From DASUAS01 sp036502765 (lineage in GTDB: Bacteria; Actinomycetota; Acidimicrobiia; IMCC26256; DASPTH01): a DNA stretch of 37,039 nt. Within the stretch, counting starts at the first letter, position 1. Every line of letters begins with the position of its first letter. The position numbers and the translations under genes were made by a program. This document shows positions 15,748 through 22,991 of this stretch, piece by piece. The notes beneath the pieces are model-generated. The model was given only the letters and a program-made list of their open reading frames with translations, was not told where the DNA came from and made no database searches. The stretch lies in assembly GCA_036502765.1 (NCBI GenBank), contig DASXXX010000404.1, forward strand, positions 1-37,039, written 5' to 3'.

Positions 15748-17367
15748 ATGCACATCCAAAGGACCCAGGCGGACTCGATCGAGCGTCGCCGTTGGTGGAT
15801 CCTCGGCGTGCTCTCCTTCAGCGTGCTGGTCATCGTCCTCGACAATTCAGTGCTCAACGTCGCGCTGCCGTCGATCCAGCGGGAGCTCCACGCCTCGAGC
15901 AGCGACCTGCAATGGATGGTCGACGCGTACTCACTCGCCTTCGCCGGGCTGCTCCTCACCATGGGCAGCCTCGGTGACAAGTACGGACGCCGACCCGCAC
16001 TCCAGATCGGATTCGTCATCTTCGGACTCGGATCCTTGCTCTCGGCAGTCGCCACGTCGTCGAGCCAGTTGATTGCGACTCGTGCGGTCATGGGCGTCGG
16101 AGCGGCGCTCATCATGCCGGCCACCCTGTCCATCATCACCAACGTGTTCCCGGCCAAGGAGCGTCCGAAGGCGATCGCGATCTGGACCGCGACCGCCGGC
16201 GTCGGGGTCGCGCTCGGGCCGATCACCGGTGGCCTCCTGCTTGAGCAGTTCTACTGGGGTTCGATCTTCCTGGTGAACCTGCCGATCGTCGCGTTCGGTC
16301 TCCTCGCCGGCGTGTTCCTCATCCCCGACTCACGCGATCCCCACGCACCGCGACTCGACTGGGTCGGCGCGATCCTCTCGATCATCGGGCTGTCCGCAGT
16401 CCTGTACGGCGTGATCGAGGCGCCGTCGAACAGTTGGACCGATCCGACCATCCTCGCTGCGTTCGCCATCGGCGCCGTCGCCCTCATCGCCTTCTTCGCG
16501 TGGGAGGCACACGTGGATCACCCGATGCTCGACCTGCACTTCTGGACCAACCCTCGCTTCAGCGCGGCCAGCGGTGCGATCGCGGTGACCTTCTTCGCGT
16601 TGTTCGGCGCGGTGTTCCTCCTGACGCAGTACCTGCAATTCGTGCTCGGCCTCACGGCACTCGAGACCGGAGTCCGCCTGCTGGCGAGCGCGATACCGGT
16701 CATGGTGGTGTCCCCGTTGGCGCCCCGGATCGTCGCTCGCATCGGCACGAAGCTCACGGTGGCCGCGGGCCTGGCGACGATCACGATCGCGATGGTGACC
16801 TTCACCAGCTTGGACGTCACGACGGACTTCTTCGGCGTCGCGTGGCGACTCGCCCTCCTCGGCGTCGGCATGGGCCTCACGATGGCTCCTGCCACCGAGT
16901 CGATCATGGGTTCGCTCCCGCTCGCGCGGGCCGGCGTCGGCTCGGCGGTGAACGACACGACACGCGAGCTCGGTGGTGCGGTCGGCGTCGCGGTCATCGG
17001 CAGCGTCTTCTCGTCCGTCTACGAATCGAACGTCGGTGACGCGCTGCGCGGGCAGCCAGGGAGCACCGTCGCCGGCGCGAAAGGCTCAGTCGGCGCTGCG
17101 TTGACCATCGCGTCCCGATTGCCGGGCGCCGCTGGTCGCGCCCTGGGCGACGTCGCACGGCACGCGTTCGTCGACGGCTTCCACAGTGCCGTGCTCGTCG
17201 GCGCGGCAATCACGATCGTCGGTCTCGTCGCGGTGTTCGCGTTCCTCCCGTCTCGACCGAGTCCAGTCGACGTCGAGCGTCAGGACGAGGAGTTCGCGGC
17301 CGAGCGAGCGAGCTCGCAAGCGCTGCAGGCCCGGAGCCGTCCGCGACTTGAGGAGCAGGTGGAGTGA
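15748..17367 (+). CDS. MFS exporter, DHA2 (14-TM, EmrB/QacA-like)
   Basis: Proton-coupled exporter of 539 aa. The N-terminus VLSFSVLVIVLDNSVLNVALPS carries the DHA2 signature in TM1 and motif A is GSLGDKYGRRPAL; ATAGVGVALGPITGG is motif C in TM5. A C-terminal cytoplasmic tail (after about residue 505) is charged. ATG 15748 follows GAGGAGAGG. The stop overlaps the next gene by GTGA. The two DHA2 exporters of the window are clear homologues but belong to different operons. With an ABM monooxygenase upstream and an SDR downstream it resembles a small modification-plus-export cassette. Confidence 0.93.
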   Translation: MHIQRTQADSIERRRWWILGVLSFSVLVIVLDNSVLNVALPSIQRELHASSSDLQWMVDAYSLAFAGLLLTMGSLGDKYGRRPALQIGFVIFGLGSLLSAVATSSSQLIATRAVMGVGAALIMPATLSIITNVFPAKERPKAIAIWTATAGVGVALGPITGGLLLEQFYWGSIFLVNLPIVAFGLLAGVFLIPDSRDPHAPRLDWVGAILSIIGLSAVLYGVIEAPSNSWTDPTILAAFAIGAVALIAFFAWEAHVDHPMLDLHFWTNPRFSAASGAIAVTFFALFGAVFLLTQYLQFVLGLTALETGVRLLASAIPVMVVSPLAPRIVARIGTKLTVAAGLATITIAMVTFTSLDVTTDFFGVAWRLALLGVGMGLTMAPATESIMGSLPLARAGVGSAVNDTTRELGGAVGVAVIGSVFSSVYESNVGDALRGQPGSTVAGAKGSVGAALTIASRLPGAAGRALGDVARHAFVDGFHSAVLVGAAITIVGLVAVFAFLPSRPSPVDVERQDEEFAAERASSQALQARSRPRLEEQVE

Positions 17368-18125
17368 TCGGGAAATTGCTGGACAAGGTGTGCGTCATCA
17401 CCGGTACCAGCGGGAGCATCGGACGGGCGACGGCGCTCACCTTCGCCCGTGAAGGCGCGCTCGTCGTGGGGTGTGGCCTGCATGAAGCGGCCGCGCACGA
17501 AACGGTCGACGTGGTGCGCGCCGCGGGTGGCGAGATGGTGTCGCTGCAGCCCTGCGATCTCACCGATCCCGCCGACTGCCAGGCGCTCGTCGACCTTGCC
17601 CTGCGCAGCTACGGCCAGATCGACGTGCTGTTCAACCTCGCCGCGGTCTCGTCGTTCAACTGGTTCGAAGACATCACGAACGAGGAATGGGACCGAGCAC
17701 GCCGCGGTGAGGTCGACCTGGTGTTCTACCTCACTCGCGCCGCGTGGCCTCATCTCAAAGCACGTGGGGGAGTCGTCGTCAACATGGCGTCCCTCAACGC
17801 ATCGCTCAGCTTCCAGATCCTGCCGTCACTCGCGCACACCACCAACAAGGCGGGGATCATCGGCATGACCCGCCAGCTCGCGCTCGAGGGCCGCGAGCAC
17901 GGGATTCGCGCCAATTCGATCTCGCCGGGCCTGATCGAGAGCAACGCCACCCGGCAGCAACTCGAGAACCCCGAATGGGCGGCCGCGATGCTCGGCAGGA
18001 CGCTCCTCGGCCGTCTCGGACGCCCCGAGGAAGTGGCGACCGTCGCGCTGTTCCTCGCTTCCGATGACAGCTCCTACGTGACCGGCATCGATGTCGTCGT
18101 CGATGGAGGAATGAAGGTCTGGTGA
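17364..18125 (+). CDS. Short-chain dehydrogenase/reductase with His in place of the catalytic Tyr
   Basis: SDR of 253 aa with the classical layout: TGTSGSIG cofactor loop (13-20), CDLTDPAD, NLAAVS in place of NNAG, VVNMASLNAS with the catalytic serine, and the C-terminal GIDVVVDGGMKVW. The YxxxK motif reads H158-T-T-N-K162, so the catalytic tyrosine is replaced by histidine. RANSISPGLIES (PG motif) is intact. Activity may be altered rather than lost. GTG 17364 is inside a GTGA overlap with the MFS stop, so the two are translationally coupled. Confidence 0.88.
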   Translation: MIGKLLDKVCVITGTSGSIGRATALTFAREGALVVGCGLHEAAAHETVDVVRAAGGEMVSLQPCDLTDPADCQALVDLALRSYGQIDVLFNLAAVSSFNWFEDITNEEWDRARRGEVDLVFYLTRAAWPHLKARGGVVVNMASLNASLSFQILPSLAHTTNKAGIIGMTRQLALEGREHGIRANSISPGLIESNATRQQLENPEWAAAMLGRTLLGRLGRPEEVATVALFLASDDSSYVTGIDVVVDGGMKVW

Positions 18126-18202
18126 CACTGATCGCGGAGTGCCGCAGCTCCATGGACTCGACGCCTGTGTACTCCGACCTCACGATCGTCGCTCCGCTCC
18201 AG

Positions 18203-18223
18203 ACCCGGGTGAATCCCTGGGGT
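18203..18223 (+). promoter_or_regulatory. 21-bp dyad element, copy 4 (upstream of YceI gene)
   Basis: Left arm ACCCGGGT, spacer GAA, right arm TCCCTGGGGT, followed by ATCG, so the tail reads GGGTAT. It lies in the 185-nt gap after the SDR gene and ends 88 nt before GTG 18311. Confidence 0.7.
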
Positions 18224-18310
18224 ATCGCGGCCACCGCCCGGTCACGATCAGGCACGTGGACTCGCGCGACCTCCCTGGAGACGGTCCACCCCGACACACG
18301 AGGAGCCACC

Positions 18311-18886
18311 GTGGCTGACCAATCGACTCTGCTCCGCACCCGTGACGATCGTGAGATCCCGGTCGCCGGTGCGTACACCATCGACCCGGCCCACACGTCC
18401 GTCGAGTTCATCGGCCGTCACCTCATGATCACGAAGGTCAGGGGTCGCATCCCCGATGTCTCCGGGGTCATCACCATCGACGAGGTACCCGAGCGATCCC
18501 ACGTCGAGGTGACGCTGGGCGTCGCGAGCCTCGACAGCGGCAATGCCGACCGTGACGGACAACTCCGCGGCCCGGACTTCTTCGACGTGGCGAACCATCC
18601 CACCATGACCTTCACGTCCACCCAGGTCACCGTCGGGGAGTCGGACACCTGGCTGGTCACCGGCGACATGACCGTCCGCGACGTCACCTGTCCCGTGACG
18701 TTCGAGGTCGAGTTCGACGGGGCCAACGCTTCCCCGTTCGGTGATCAGCGCATCGGGTTCAGCGCGGCGACGGAGGTCGACCGAGACGCGTGGGGTCTCT
18801 CGTTCAACGTCGCACTCGAGACCGGCGGTGTGCTCGTCGGGAAGAAGGTACGCATCGAACTCAACGTTCAGGCAGTCGCCTCGTAG
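18311..18886 (+). CDS. YceI family lipid-binding-like protein
   Basis: YceI-type lipocalin-fold protein, 191 aa. YTIDPAHTSVEFIGRHLMITKVRGRIPDVSG (in parts, about residues 22-52) is the diagnostic start, followed by SLDSGNADRDGQLRGPDFFDV and the C-terminal GLSFNVALETGGVLVGKKVRIELNVQA (in parts). The family binds isoprenoid or fatty amide ligands. No signal peptide is present, as is usual for actinobacterial members. GTG 18311 with AGGAG at 18301-18305 is chosen; the frame is open upstream through the dyad element. It appears to be a one-gene unit. Confidence 0.92.
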   Translation: MADQSTLLRTRDDREIPVAGAYTIDPAHTSVEFIGRHLMITKVRGRIPDVSGVITIDEVPERSHVEVTLGVASLDSGNADRDGQLRGPDFFDVANHPTMTFTSTQVTVGESDTWLVTGDMTVRDVTCPVTFEVEFDGANASPFGDQRIGFSAATEVDRDAWGLSFNVALETGGVLVGKKVRIELNVQAVAS

Positions 18887-18937
18887 CGATGGAGCTGACG
18901 CGGATCCGCACCGAGTGCGGGTCGTCGGGGTAGCGCG

Positions 18938-19348
18938 ATGTGGAAGCGACAGCCCAAGGCATCGGTCGACCGAACGCTCATCTCCGACGACTTCCTCGAG
19001 TGGGTTGCGAACATGCCCTACGTCGTCGAGCGCACCCGGAGTTCGTCGAGCACCGTGCGCGTCTACGACATCGACTGCGAGCCGCTGGGTCATCGGAGTC
19101 CATGGGTCATCCTCGAGTGCTCACCGGACTCTCCACTTCCCACCGGCATCTCGGTGTTGCTCCCGCAGTCACTGGCCGAGAAGGCTGCGACGGCTGGATG
19201 GGGACACAGCTACACCCACAAGGTTCCGAAACGCGACAGCGTTGATCGCCCCGCGCGCGTCGTGTTCCGCATCGACGCACTCGCCGATCGTCGCTACATC
19301 GAGACCGTGGTCATGGGTTCGTACCGAGCGCTGATCGCTTGGACCTAG
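18938..19348 (+). CDS. Protein of unknown function, 136 aa
   Basis: I do not recognise this protein. It starts MWKRQPKASVDRTLISDDFLEWVANMP (in parts) and contains VERTRSSSSTVRVYDIDCEPLGHRSPWVILE, then VLLPQSLAEKAATAGWGHSYTHKVPK and a C-terminal RVVFRIDALADRRYIETVVMGSYRALIAW. No transmembrane segment, cysteine motif or signal peptide is seen; alternating charged and hydrophobic residues suggest a small alpha/beta cytoplasmic domain. Codon use is like its neighbours, which supports a real gene. It follows the YceI gene by 51 nt; there is no clear Shine-Dalgarno, but GGGGTAGCG lies immediately before the ATG, reminiscent of the tail of the dyad element. It is convergent with the MarR gene. Confidence 0.65.
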   Translation: MWKRQPKASVDRTLISDDFLEWVANMPYVVERTRSSSSTVRVYDIDCEPLGHRSPWVILECSPDSPLPTGISVLLPQSLAEKAATAGWGHSYTHKVPKRDSVDRPARVVFRIDALADRRYIETVVMGSYRALIAWT

Positions 19349-19351
19349 GTG

Positions 19352-19858
19352 TCAGATACCTGCACCGGGTCGAGCTCGGCGACCGGCATCGTTCGATCGG
19401 GTCAGAGCCCCACCCTCGGCCAGGCGCTGGAGCAGCGGACCCAGTTCGCGGGTCTCCTCCGGCGTGAGATTGTCGAACGCTCGTTCGCGCACGCTTCGTA
19501 GGTGGTGCGGCCACGCGCGGCGGAGCGCAGCGAGACCGGTCTTGGTCAGGAGCGCGAGCGTCGTTCGGCCGTCGAGGGCACCGGGACGACGTTCGACCAG
19601 GTCGTATCGGGCCATGGTGTCGATCACTCGGGTGATCCGGCTGGGCGAGAGGTTCGTCCGGCGGGCGAGCTCCGACATGGACAGTTGCCCGTCGGTCGCT
19701 TCGGAGAGGTGCATCAACACCGTGTACTCGGTAGTGCTCAGCCCACAGGCACGCTGCAGATCCTCCCCGAGCGCACGGGGCAGCGTGAACACGAGCTGCA
19801 TCAGGCTGCGCCAGACGAGGTCTTCATCTTCGTTCAAGGGCACCACGTCCACGCACAC
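19352..19858 (-). CDS. MarR family transcriptional regulator
   Basis: Winged-helix regulator, about 168 aa from GTG 19858. TTEYTVLMHLSEATDGQLSMSELARRTNLSPSRITRVIDTM (in parts) is the MarR helix-turn-helix, then the wing with DLVERRPGALDGRTTLALLTKTG, and the C-terminal dimer helix with FDNLTPEETRELGPLLQRL. The open frame extends to a TTG at 19882, but that region overlaps an inverted repeat likely to be an operator; GTG 19858, 19852 or 19846 are possible starts. It is transcribed away from the tandem LuxR regulators. Dyad element copy 5 and two CTTG-N6-CAAG sites lie upstream. Confidence 0.9.
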   Translation of the reverse strand: MCVDVVPLNEDEDLVWRSLMQLVFTLPRALGEDLQRACGLSTTEYTVLMHLSEATDGQLSMSELARRTNLSPSRITRVIDTMARYDLVERRPGALDGRTTLALLTKTGLAALRRAWPHHLRSVRERAFDNLTPEETRELGPLLQRLAEGGALTRSNDAGRRARPGAGI

Positions 19859-19869
19859 CAGCCTAGGTA

Positions 19870-19883
19870 CTTGTCGAGACAAG
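19870..19883. promoter_or_regulatory. MarR-type operator, site A
   Basis: CTTGTC GA GACAAG, a perfect 6-2-6 inverted repeat, overlapping the earliest possible start of the marR gene. It shares the pattern TGCTTG-N6-CAAGTA (read on the minus strand) with site B at 20011-20026. MarR proteins commonly bind such sites to repress their own gene; the binding here is inferred. Confidence 0.55.
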
Positions 19884-19968
19884 CAACTGCCATTGATCGG
19901 AACGCCAGGGCGGCGTCCCTCGTGCTCGCTGGGGTTGCTCTCGATTCTCGTACGTCGCGCCCATCGCT

Positions 19969-19989
19969 ACCCCAGGGAAGGTCACTGGC
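19969..19989 (-). promoter_or_regulatory. 21-bp dyad element, copy 5 (upstream of marR)
   Basis: On the minus strand: left arm GCCAGTGA, spacer CCT, right arm TCCCTGGGGT, followed by AGCG. It points towards marR and lies between the two CTTG-N6-CAAG sites, so marR would answer to two different DNA-binding inputs. Confidence 0.7.
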
Positions 19990-20010
19990 GTCGACGAGCT
20001 CACGAGTATA

Positions 20011-20026
20011 TGCTTGCGCAAGCAAG
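20011..20026. promoter_or_regulatory. MarR-type operator, site B
   Basis: TGCTTGCGCAAGCA (20011-20024) is a perfect 14-bp palindrome, and with the next two bases gives CTTG-N6-CAAG, the same pattern as site A. TATACT on the minus strand (20005-20010) could be a -10 box for marR right beside it. Confidence 0.5.
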
Positions 20027-20145
20027 TAGCCTCATCGGATCGGGCGAGCGGAAGAGCGGGACCGTGCGTGAACGAGAGTGGTGTGCTCCGATGGTCAGGA
20101 CCGGCCAGGACGATCCGGTGTGCGTCTCACCTCGAAGCCGTTGCT

Positions 20146-20187
20146 GACCCGATCGGGTCGCGGCGACTGGTTCGGGAGGAACTCCCG
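20146..20187 (+). promoter_or_regulatory. Palindromes in the leader of the first LAL regulator
   Basis: GACCCGATCGGGTC (20146-20159) is a perfect 14-bp palindrome 27 nt before GTG 20187. CGGGAG GAA CTCCCG (20173-20187) is a perfect 6-3-6 inverted repeat that contains the Shine-Dalgarno GGGAGG and reaches the start codon. The second could bind protein or, as RNA, hide the ribosome-binding site; a three-base loop is short but possible. Confidence 0.4.
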
Positions 20188-22964
20188 TGAGCGATCTGAT
20201 CGGTAGGGCGGACGAGTGCGGACGGATCGACGAGCTGCTCGACGCAGCACGGACTGGACTGAGTGGAGCGCTCGTCGTCCGTGGTGAGGCCGGCGTCGGC
20301 AAGACGATGCTCCTCGACTACGCCACCGCGCAGGCCGACGGCTTCAGGATCGTGCGCCTGACCGGAGTGGAGTCGGAGCAGGAGCTCGGTTACTCCGCAC
20401 TGCATCGATTGTTGGCCCCGGCGATCGACCAGGTCGACTGCCTGCCCGAGCCTCAGCGAGATGCGCTGAATTGCGCGCTCGGTGTGCTGCCGGGGCGTCC
20501 TGCGAGCACCTTCCTCGTGGGCCTCGGCGTCATCAGTGTGACGGCCAGTACGGCAGGCACGGATGGACCGCTGCTCTGTGTCGTCGACGACGCACAGTGG
20601 ATCGACCGCGAGTCGATCGACGTACTCGCGTTCTGGGGGCGTAGATTGCAGGCCGACTGCATTGCGCTCATCTTCGCGGAGCGCAGCGGCATCATGACGG
20701 CGAGCCGCCTCCAGGGATTGGCGACGGTCGACCTCGACGGGCTCGAACTCGATGCCGCGCGGATGCTCCTCGAATCGCACGCAGGCTTCCGGATCGATCG
20801 GAACGTCGCGGATCGCATCGTCGCCGAAGTCGAAGGCAATCCGCTTGCCGTCGTGGAGGTGGCCAAGGGCTTGACACCGGACAAGCTCGTCGGGCTGGCT
20901 GCGGCGACGCAACCGCTGCCACTGACCCGACGCTTGGAAGAGCGGTTCGCGAGTGAAGTCCAATCGCTCGGCGCAGACGTGCGGTTGTTCCTGCTCCTCG
21001 CGGCCGCGGAAGGTTCGTCCGACAGCGTCGCGATCTGGGAGGCCGCGGCCCGGCTCGGTCTGGACGGAGCAGCTGCAGAAGCCGCCGAAGCAACCGACCT
21101 GATCGCTCTGGGCCCACCGATCAAGTACCGACACCCACTGATTCGCTCGGCGGTGTACATGTCCGCTCCGCCCGCGGACCTGCGCACTGTCCACGGCGCG
21201 CTGGCCGCGGTGGTCGACCCTGGCGAGGTGGCGCGTTGGGCCTGGCACCGGGCTGCTGCCGCCGTCGGGCCCAGTGAGGAGATCGCTGCGCTCTTGGCGT
21301 CCTGCGCACAGCGAGCCAACTCGGTCGGGACGACCAGCGCGGCAGTTGCGTTGTTCGGCCGGGCGGCCGAGTTGACGCCCGAACGCCACCATGCCGCCGA
21401 GCGCCGAGTCATGGCAGCCGAGGTCGCCGTGGAGAGCGGGTCGCTCGGCCAAGCGCACGCCTTCGTCGACCTCGCGACGCCAGTCTTGCGCGATCCCGCC
21501 TGGCGAGCGCGGGCACAGCGCGCAGACGGTCTCGCGAACTTTCGGGAAGGGAACCACGTCGTCGCTGCTCCGCGTCTGCACGCTGCCGCCGTAGGTCTGT
21601 TCTCGACCGAACGCGACCTCGGGCGACAGACGCTCCTGGAAGCGGTGGATGCTGCCACGTACTGCGGTGACGACGCGCAGAGCGCCTTCCTGCGATCGAT
21701 CGCAGTGACCTTCGGTTCGTCGGCGGGCGACTCGTCGGTGGTCGGCTCGTCGGCGGGCCACTCTTCGGTGGTCGATGCTCTGTTGCGTGCGTTCGCGCTC
21801 CATGCCCAGGCGGGGTACGTCGGCGCGCTCGACGAGTATCGGATGGCGATCGCCTCGTGTCGAGATGCAGACCCGGAAGAGCTCGCGCCGTGGACGAACC
21901 TCATCGCCGCGGTCACGAGGCTCATGTGGGACGACGAGAGCCACGACCTGCTCTTGCGAAGAATCGCCGATTGGGGCCGTGCACGAGGCGCGCTCCTGTC
22001 GCTGTGGATCGCGCTTCTGTATCTCGCCAGCAGCGCGACATGGCGTGGAGAGATCGAGTACAGCGCTGCGCTGCTCGCCCAAGCAGCAGACCTGATGTCG
22101 GCATCGGGCCAGTTCGCGCCGGACGGGATCGGCGCCACCCTCGACGCCGTGCGAGGTCGAGAAGCCGACGTGCGCGCAGTGGTCATTCCGACGCTCGACA
22201 ACGCGGGTCATCGTGCGCACGCGTACGCGGGCCGTGGGGCCTTGGTCGACGTGTACATCGGACGCGCCAAGTATCCAGAGGCGCTCGAACACGCACTCGT
22301 GCTCTTCGACGCGGATCCGCTCATGACCGGCCCGCATCTGCTGCCCGACATGATCGAAGCGGCAGTGCGAGCGGGCGACAGGAACGCCGCCGAGCAGGCC
22401 TTGTCGCGGCTTGCCGACCGGGCGACCGCGGCGGCAACGCCGTGGGCGCTCGGACTGCTGGCGCGATCACGGGCCTTGTTGATGCCCTCCTCTGAGGCCG
22501 AAGCGGAGTTCTCGGCGGCAGTCGAGCTCCTCGGCGCCGCCAACATGGAGCTTCAGGAGGCGCGGGCGCGTCTCCTCTACGGTGAGTGGCTGAGGCGCGC
22601 CCGGCGGCACATCGACGCCCGTGACCAGCTGCGCCAGGCGCACGACATGTTCGCGGCGATGGGCGCGAGCGCCTTCCTCGAGCGAGCCCGGATCGAGTTG
22701 AGTGCGGCAGGCGATCACGTCGCGAAGCAAGAGATCGGAGCGGGCAGCGATCTGTCACCACAGGAGGCCCAGATCTCGGAGCTCGTCGCCCAAGGGGCGA
22801 CCAACCAGGAGATCGCTTCCCAGCTCTTCATCAGCCAGAGGACCGTCGAGTACCACCTGCACAAGGTCTTCCGGAAGCTCGGGATCAAGTCGAGGACCCA
22901 ACTGGCACGGCGGGTGCTCGAGGAACGGCGACCCAAGACTGGGGGATCCTCGGATGGCGTGTGA
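20187..22964 (+). CDS. LAL-type LuxR transcriptional regulator (AAA ATPase + TPR-like + HTH), first of tandem pair
   Basis: Large ATP-binding regulator of the LuxR family, 925 aa. N-terminal AAA/NACHT-like ATPase: Walker A GEAGVGKT (33-40) and Walker B LLCVVDDAQWID (about 128-139). The middle is alpha-helical and tetratricopeptide-like, rich in alanine and leucine. The C-terminal HTH starts near residue 856 (LSPQEAQISELVAQGATNQEIASQL, in parts, then SQRTVEYHLHKVFRKLGI). Such proteins activate catabolic or secondary-metabolite genes on ligand and ATP binding. GTG 20187 has GGGAGG upstream. Odd feature: residues 510-529 are two copies of GSSA-G-(D/H)-SSVV from a 30-bp tandem duplication. It is 27 nt before a paralogue. 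It is a candidate reader of the 21-bp dyad element (inference). Confidence 0.93.
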   Translation: MSDLIGRADECGRIDELLDAARTGLSGALVVRGEAGVGKTMLLDYATAQADGFRIVRLTGVESEQELGYSALHRLLAPAIDQVDCLPEPQRDALNCALGVLPGRPASTFLVGLGVISVTASTAGTDGPLLCVVDDAQWIDRESIDVLAFWGRRLQADCIALIFAERSGIMTASRLQGLATVDLDGLELDAARMLLESHAGFRIDRNVADRIVAEVEGNPLAVVEVAKGLTPDKLVGLAAATQPLPLTRRLEERFASEVQSLGADVRLFLLLAAAEGSSDSVAIWEAAARLGLDGAAAEAAEATDLIALGPPIKYRHPLIRSAVYMSAPPADLRTVHGALAAVVDPGEVARWAWHRAAAAVGPSEEIAALLASCAQRANSVGTTSAAVALFGRAAELTPERHHAAERRVMAAEVAVESGSLGQAHAFVDLATPVLRDPAWRARAQRADGLANFREGNHVVAAPRLHAAAVGLFSTERDLGRQTLLEAVDAATYCGDDAQSAFLRSIAVTFGSSAGDSSVVGSSAGHSSVVDALLRAFALHAQAGYVGALDEYRMAIASCRDADPEELAPWTNLIAAVTRLMWDDESHDLLLRRIADWGRARGALLSLWIALLYLASSATWRGEIEYSAALLAQAADLMSASGQFAPDGIGATLDAVRGREADVRAVVIPTLDNAGHRAHAYAGRGALVDVYIGRAKYPEALEHALVLFDADPLMTGPHLLPDMIEAAVRAGDRNAAEQALSRLADRATAAATPWALGLLARSRALLMPSSEAEAEFSAAVELLGAANMELQEARARLLYGEWLRRARRHIDARDQLRQAHDMFAAMGASAFLERARIELSAAGDHVAKQEIGAGSDLSPQEAQISELVAQGATNQEIASQLFISQRTVEYHLHKVFRKLGIKSRTQLARRVLEERRPKTGGSSDGV
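21714..21773 (+). repeat. Tandem 30-bp duplication inside the LAL gene
   Basis: Two adjacent 30-bp units (21714-21743, 21744-21773) differ at only a few positions and encode the decapeptides GSSAGDSSVV and GSSAGHSSVV. The phase keeps the frame. It sits in a linker-like Ser/Gly-rich stretch of the helical middle region, so copy number could vary without loss of function. Confidence 0.85.
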
Positions 22965-22991
22965 ACCCGACATCCCGGAGGCTGAGCCGCA

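Noticed and set aside
18272..18278. TCCCTGG half-site between dyad element copy 4 and the YceI start
   Set aside because: No left arm at the right spacing and no GGGGT tail.
20127..22337. 736-aa open frame on the minus strand
   Set aside because: Antisense to the first LAL regulator; no recognisable domain.
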